From Opitutales bacterium UBA5694 (GTDB lineage Bacteria > Verrucomicrobiota > Verrucomicrobiia > Opitutales > Opitutaceae), in the NCBI GenBank assembly GCA_002420185.1, contig DIHO01000019.1, positions 360,367 to 424,366 of the forward strand: a DNA stretch of 64,000 nt. The letters are read 5' to 3'. Positions 63,858 through 64,000 of this stretch are shown piece by piece; position 1 is the first letter of the stretch, and each line of letters begins with the position of its first letter. The translations under genes and the position numbers were made by a program. The notes under the pieces are model-generated. The model was not told the DNA's origin, did no database searches, and saw nothing but the letters and a program-made list of their open reading frames with translations.

Positions 63858-64000
63858 ACGTCGAGGTCGGCCAGCACGTCGTCGGCGTGGTCGCGGATAT
63901 AGCCGAACCGCAGCTCGGCCTTTTTTCCCATAAGCGTGCTGACCAGCTGGTCGACGCCGCGCCGCGCATCCGCGCCGGAGCTGTCGCGCCGCGGCAGGTC
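63854..64000 (-). CDS. parE: DNA topoisomerase IV subunit B, C-terminal end (partial)
   Basis: The minus strand from the window edge to the TAG at 63854-63856 encodes 48 codons: DLPRRDSSGADARRGVDQLV, then LMGKKAELRFGYIRDHADD and a terminal DLDV. LMG(K/R)xxELRFxxI followed by a DLDV end is the conserved C-terminus of ParE/GyrB-type subunits, here of the alphaproteobacterial ParE form. The 5' part lies beyond the window. It belongs to the high-GC segment. Confidence 0.85.
   Translation of the reverse strand, partial: DLPRRDSSGADARRGVDQLVSTLMGKKAELRFGYIRDHADDVLADLDV

Larger units (their letters stand above)
62490..64000. other. High-GC segment of apparent alphaproteobacterial origin
   Basis: From about 62.45-62.53 kb to the end, GC rises sharply and codons end mostly in G or C. 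The content (helicase N-terminus, alpha/beta hydrolase, parE 3' end) fits a Rhodobacterales-like genome. The left edge falls within the conserved motif II DNA of the helicase, where two genomes can share a long identical word. An assembly chimera is the simplest explanation. Confidence 0.8.

Noticed and set aside
62490..64000. Horizontal transfer of an alphaproteobacterial segment into a verrucomicrobial chromosome
   Set aside because: The junction sits inside a conserved motif of a housekeeping helicase and the segment carries parE, a core gene. An assembly chimera explains this better than transfer.

Overview
The window reads as a chromosomal piece of a marine-type Verrucomicrobiota, probably Opitutae-like. 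Three things point there. A 51-residue basic protein at 47695-47850 fits the Chlamydiae/Verrucomicrobia-restricted small basic protein family. The sulfatase and sialidase gene load is heavy. The core genes (rplU-rpmA, recR, rpoZ, smpB, serS, tilS, ftsH, glgC) share a mid-GC composition. The last ~1.5 kb does not belong: from roughly 62.45-62.53 kb to the end the DNA is very GC-rich and looks alphaproteobacterial, with the front half of a DEAD-box helicase, an alpha/beta hydrolase and the 3' end of parE. The junction lies inside the conserved helicase core, which suggests an assembly chimera.

Layout. 0.3-15.1 kb is mostly housekeeping: maf, a TonB-like protein, an M42 aminopeptidase, a dihydrolipoamide-dehydrogenase-like flavoprotein, a broken DJ-1/PfpI gene, an epimerase, ybaB-recR, galE, a ketosynthase/ACP/CrtI-like cassette, L21-L27, a methyltransferase and a frameshifted coiled-coil gene, ending at tRNA-Ser(GCU). 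15.2-43.0 kb is an accessory region. It opens with an esterase and sulfatases, one sulfatase being next to a sialidase. It continues with a three-gene operon (TIR/DUF4062, giant STAND NTPase, membrane RCK-RyR protein) that is the best candidate for an undescribed conflict or signalling system. Hydrolases, a sulfatase fusion, several gene remnants, a phage-like DNA-binding gene and an LRR fragment follow. 43.3-62.4 kb returns to core genes: PhnP-like hydrolase, hemW, M23 peptidase, cutA, rpoZ, smpB, thrH-like phosphatase, trmL, serS, tilS, ftsH, aminotransferase, cysDN, glgC and a helicase.

The accessory region starts exactly at the tRNA-Ser 3' end. An exact 18-bp copy of that end (18728-18745) lies 3.5 kb inside, and a shorter 12-bp copy (43000-43011) lies where core genes resume. 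This is the pattern left by tRNA-targeted integration, although no integrase is visible.

How the genes work together: exported sulfatases, the sialidase-like enzyme and the esterase would strip sulfate and acyl groups from algal polysaccharides, while cysDN activates sulfate for assimilation and glgC stores the carbon. The TIR/STAND/RyR operon is predicted (inference) to couple a sensor to NAD-derived signalling and a membrane effector.
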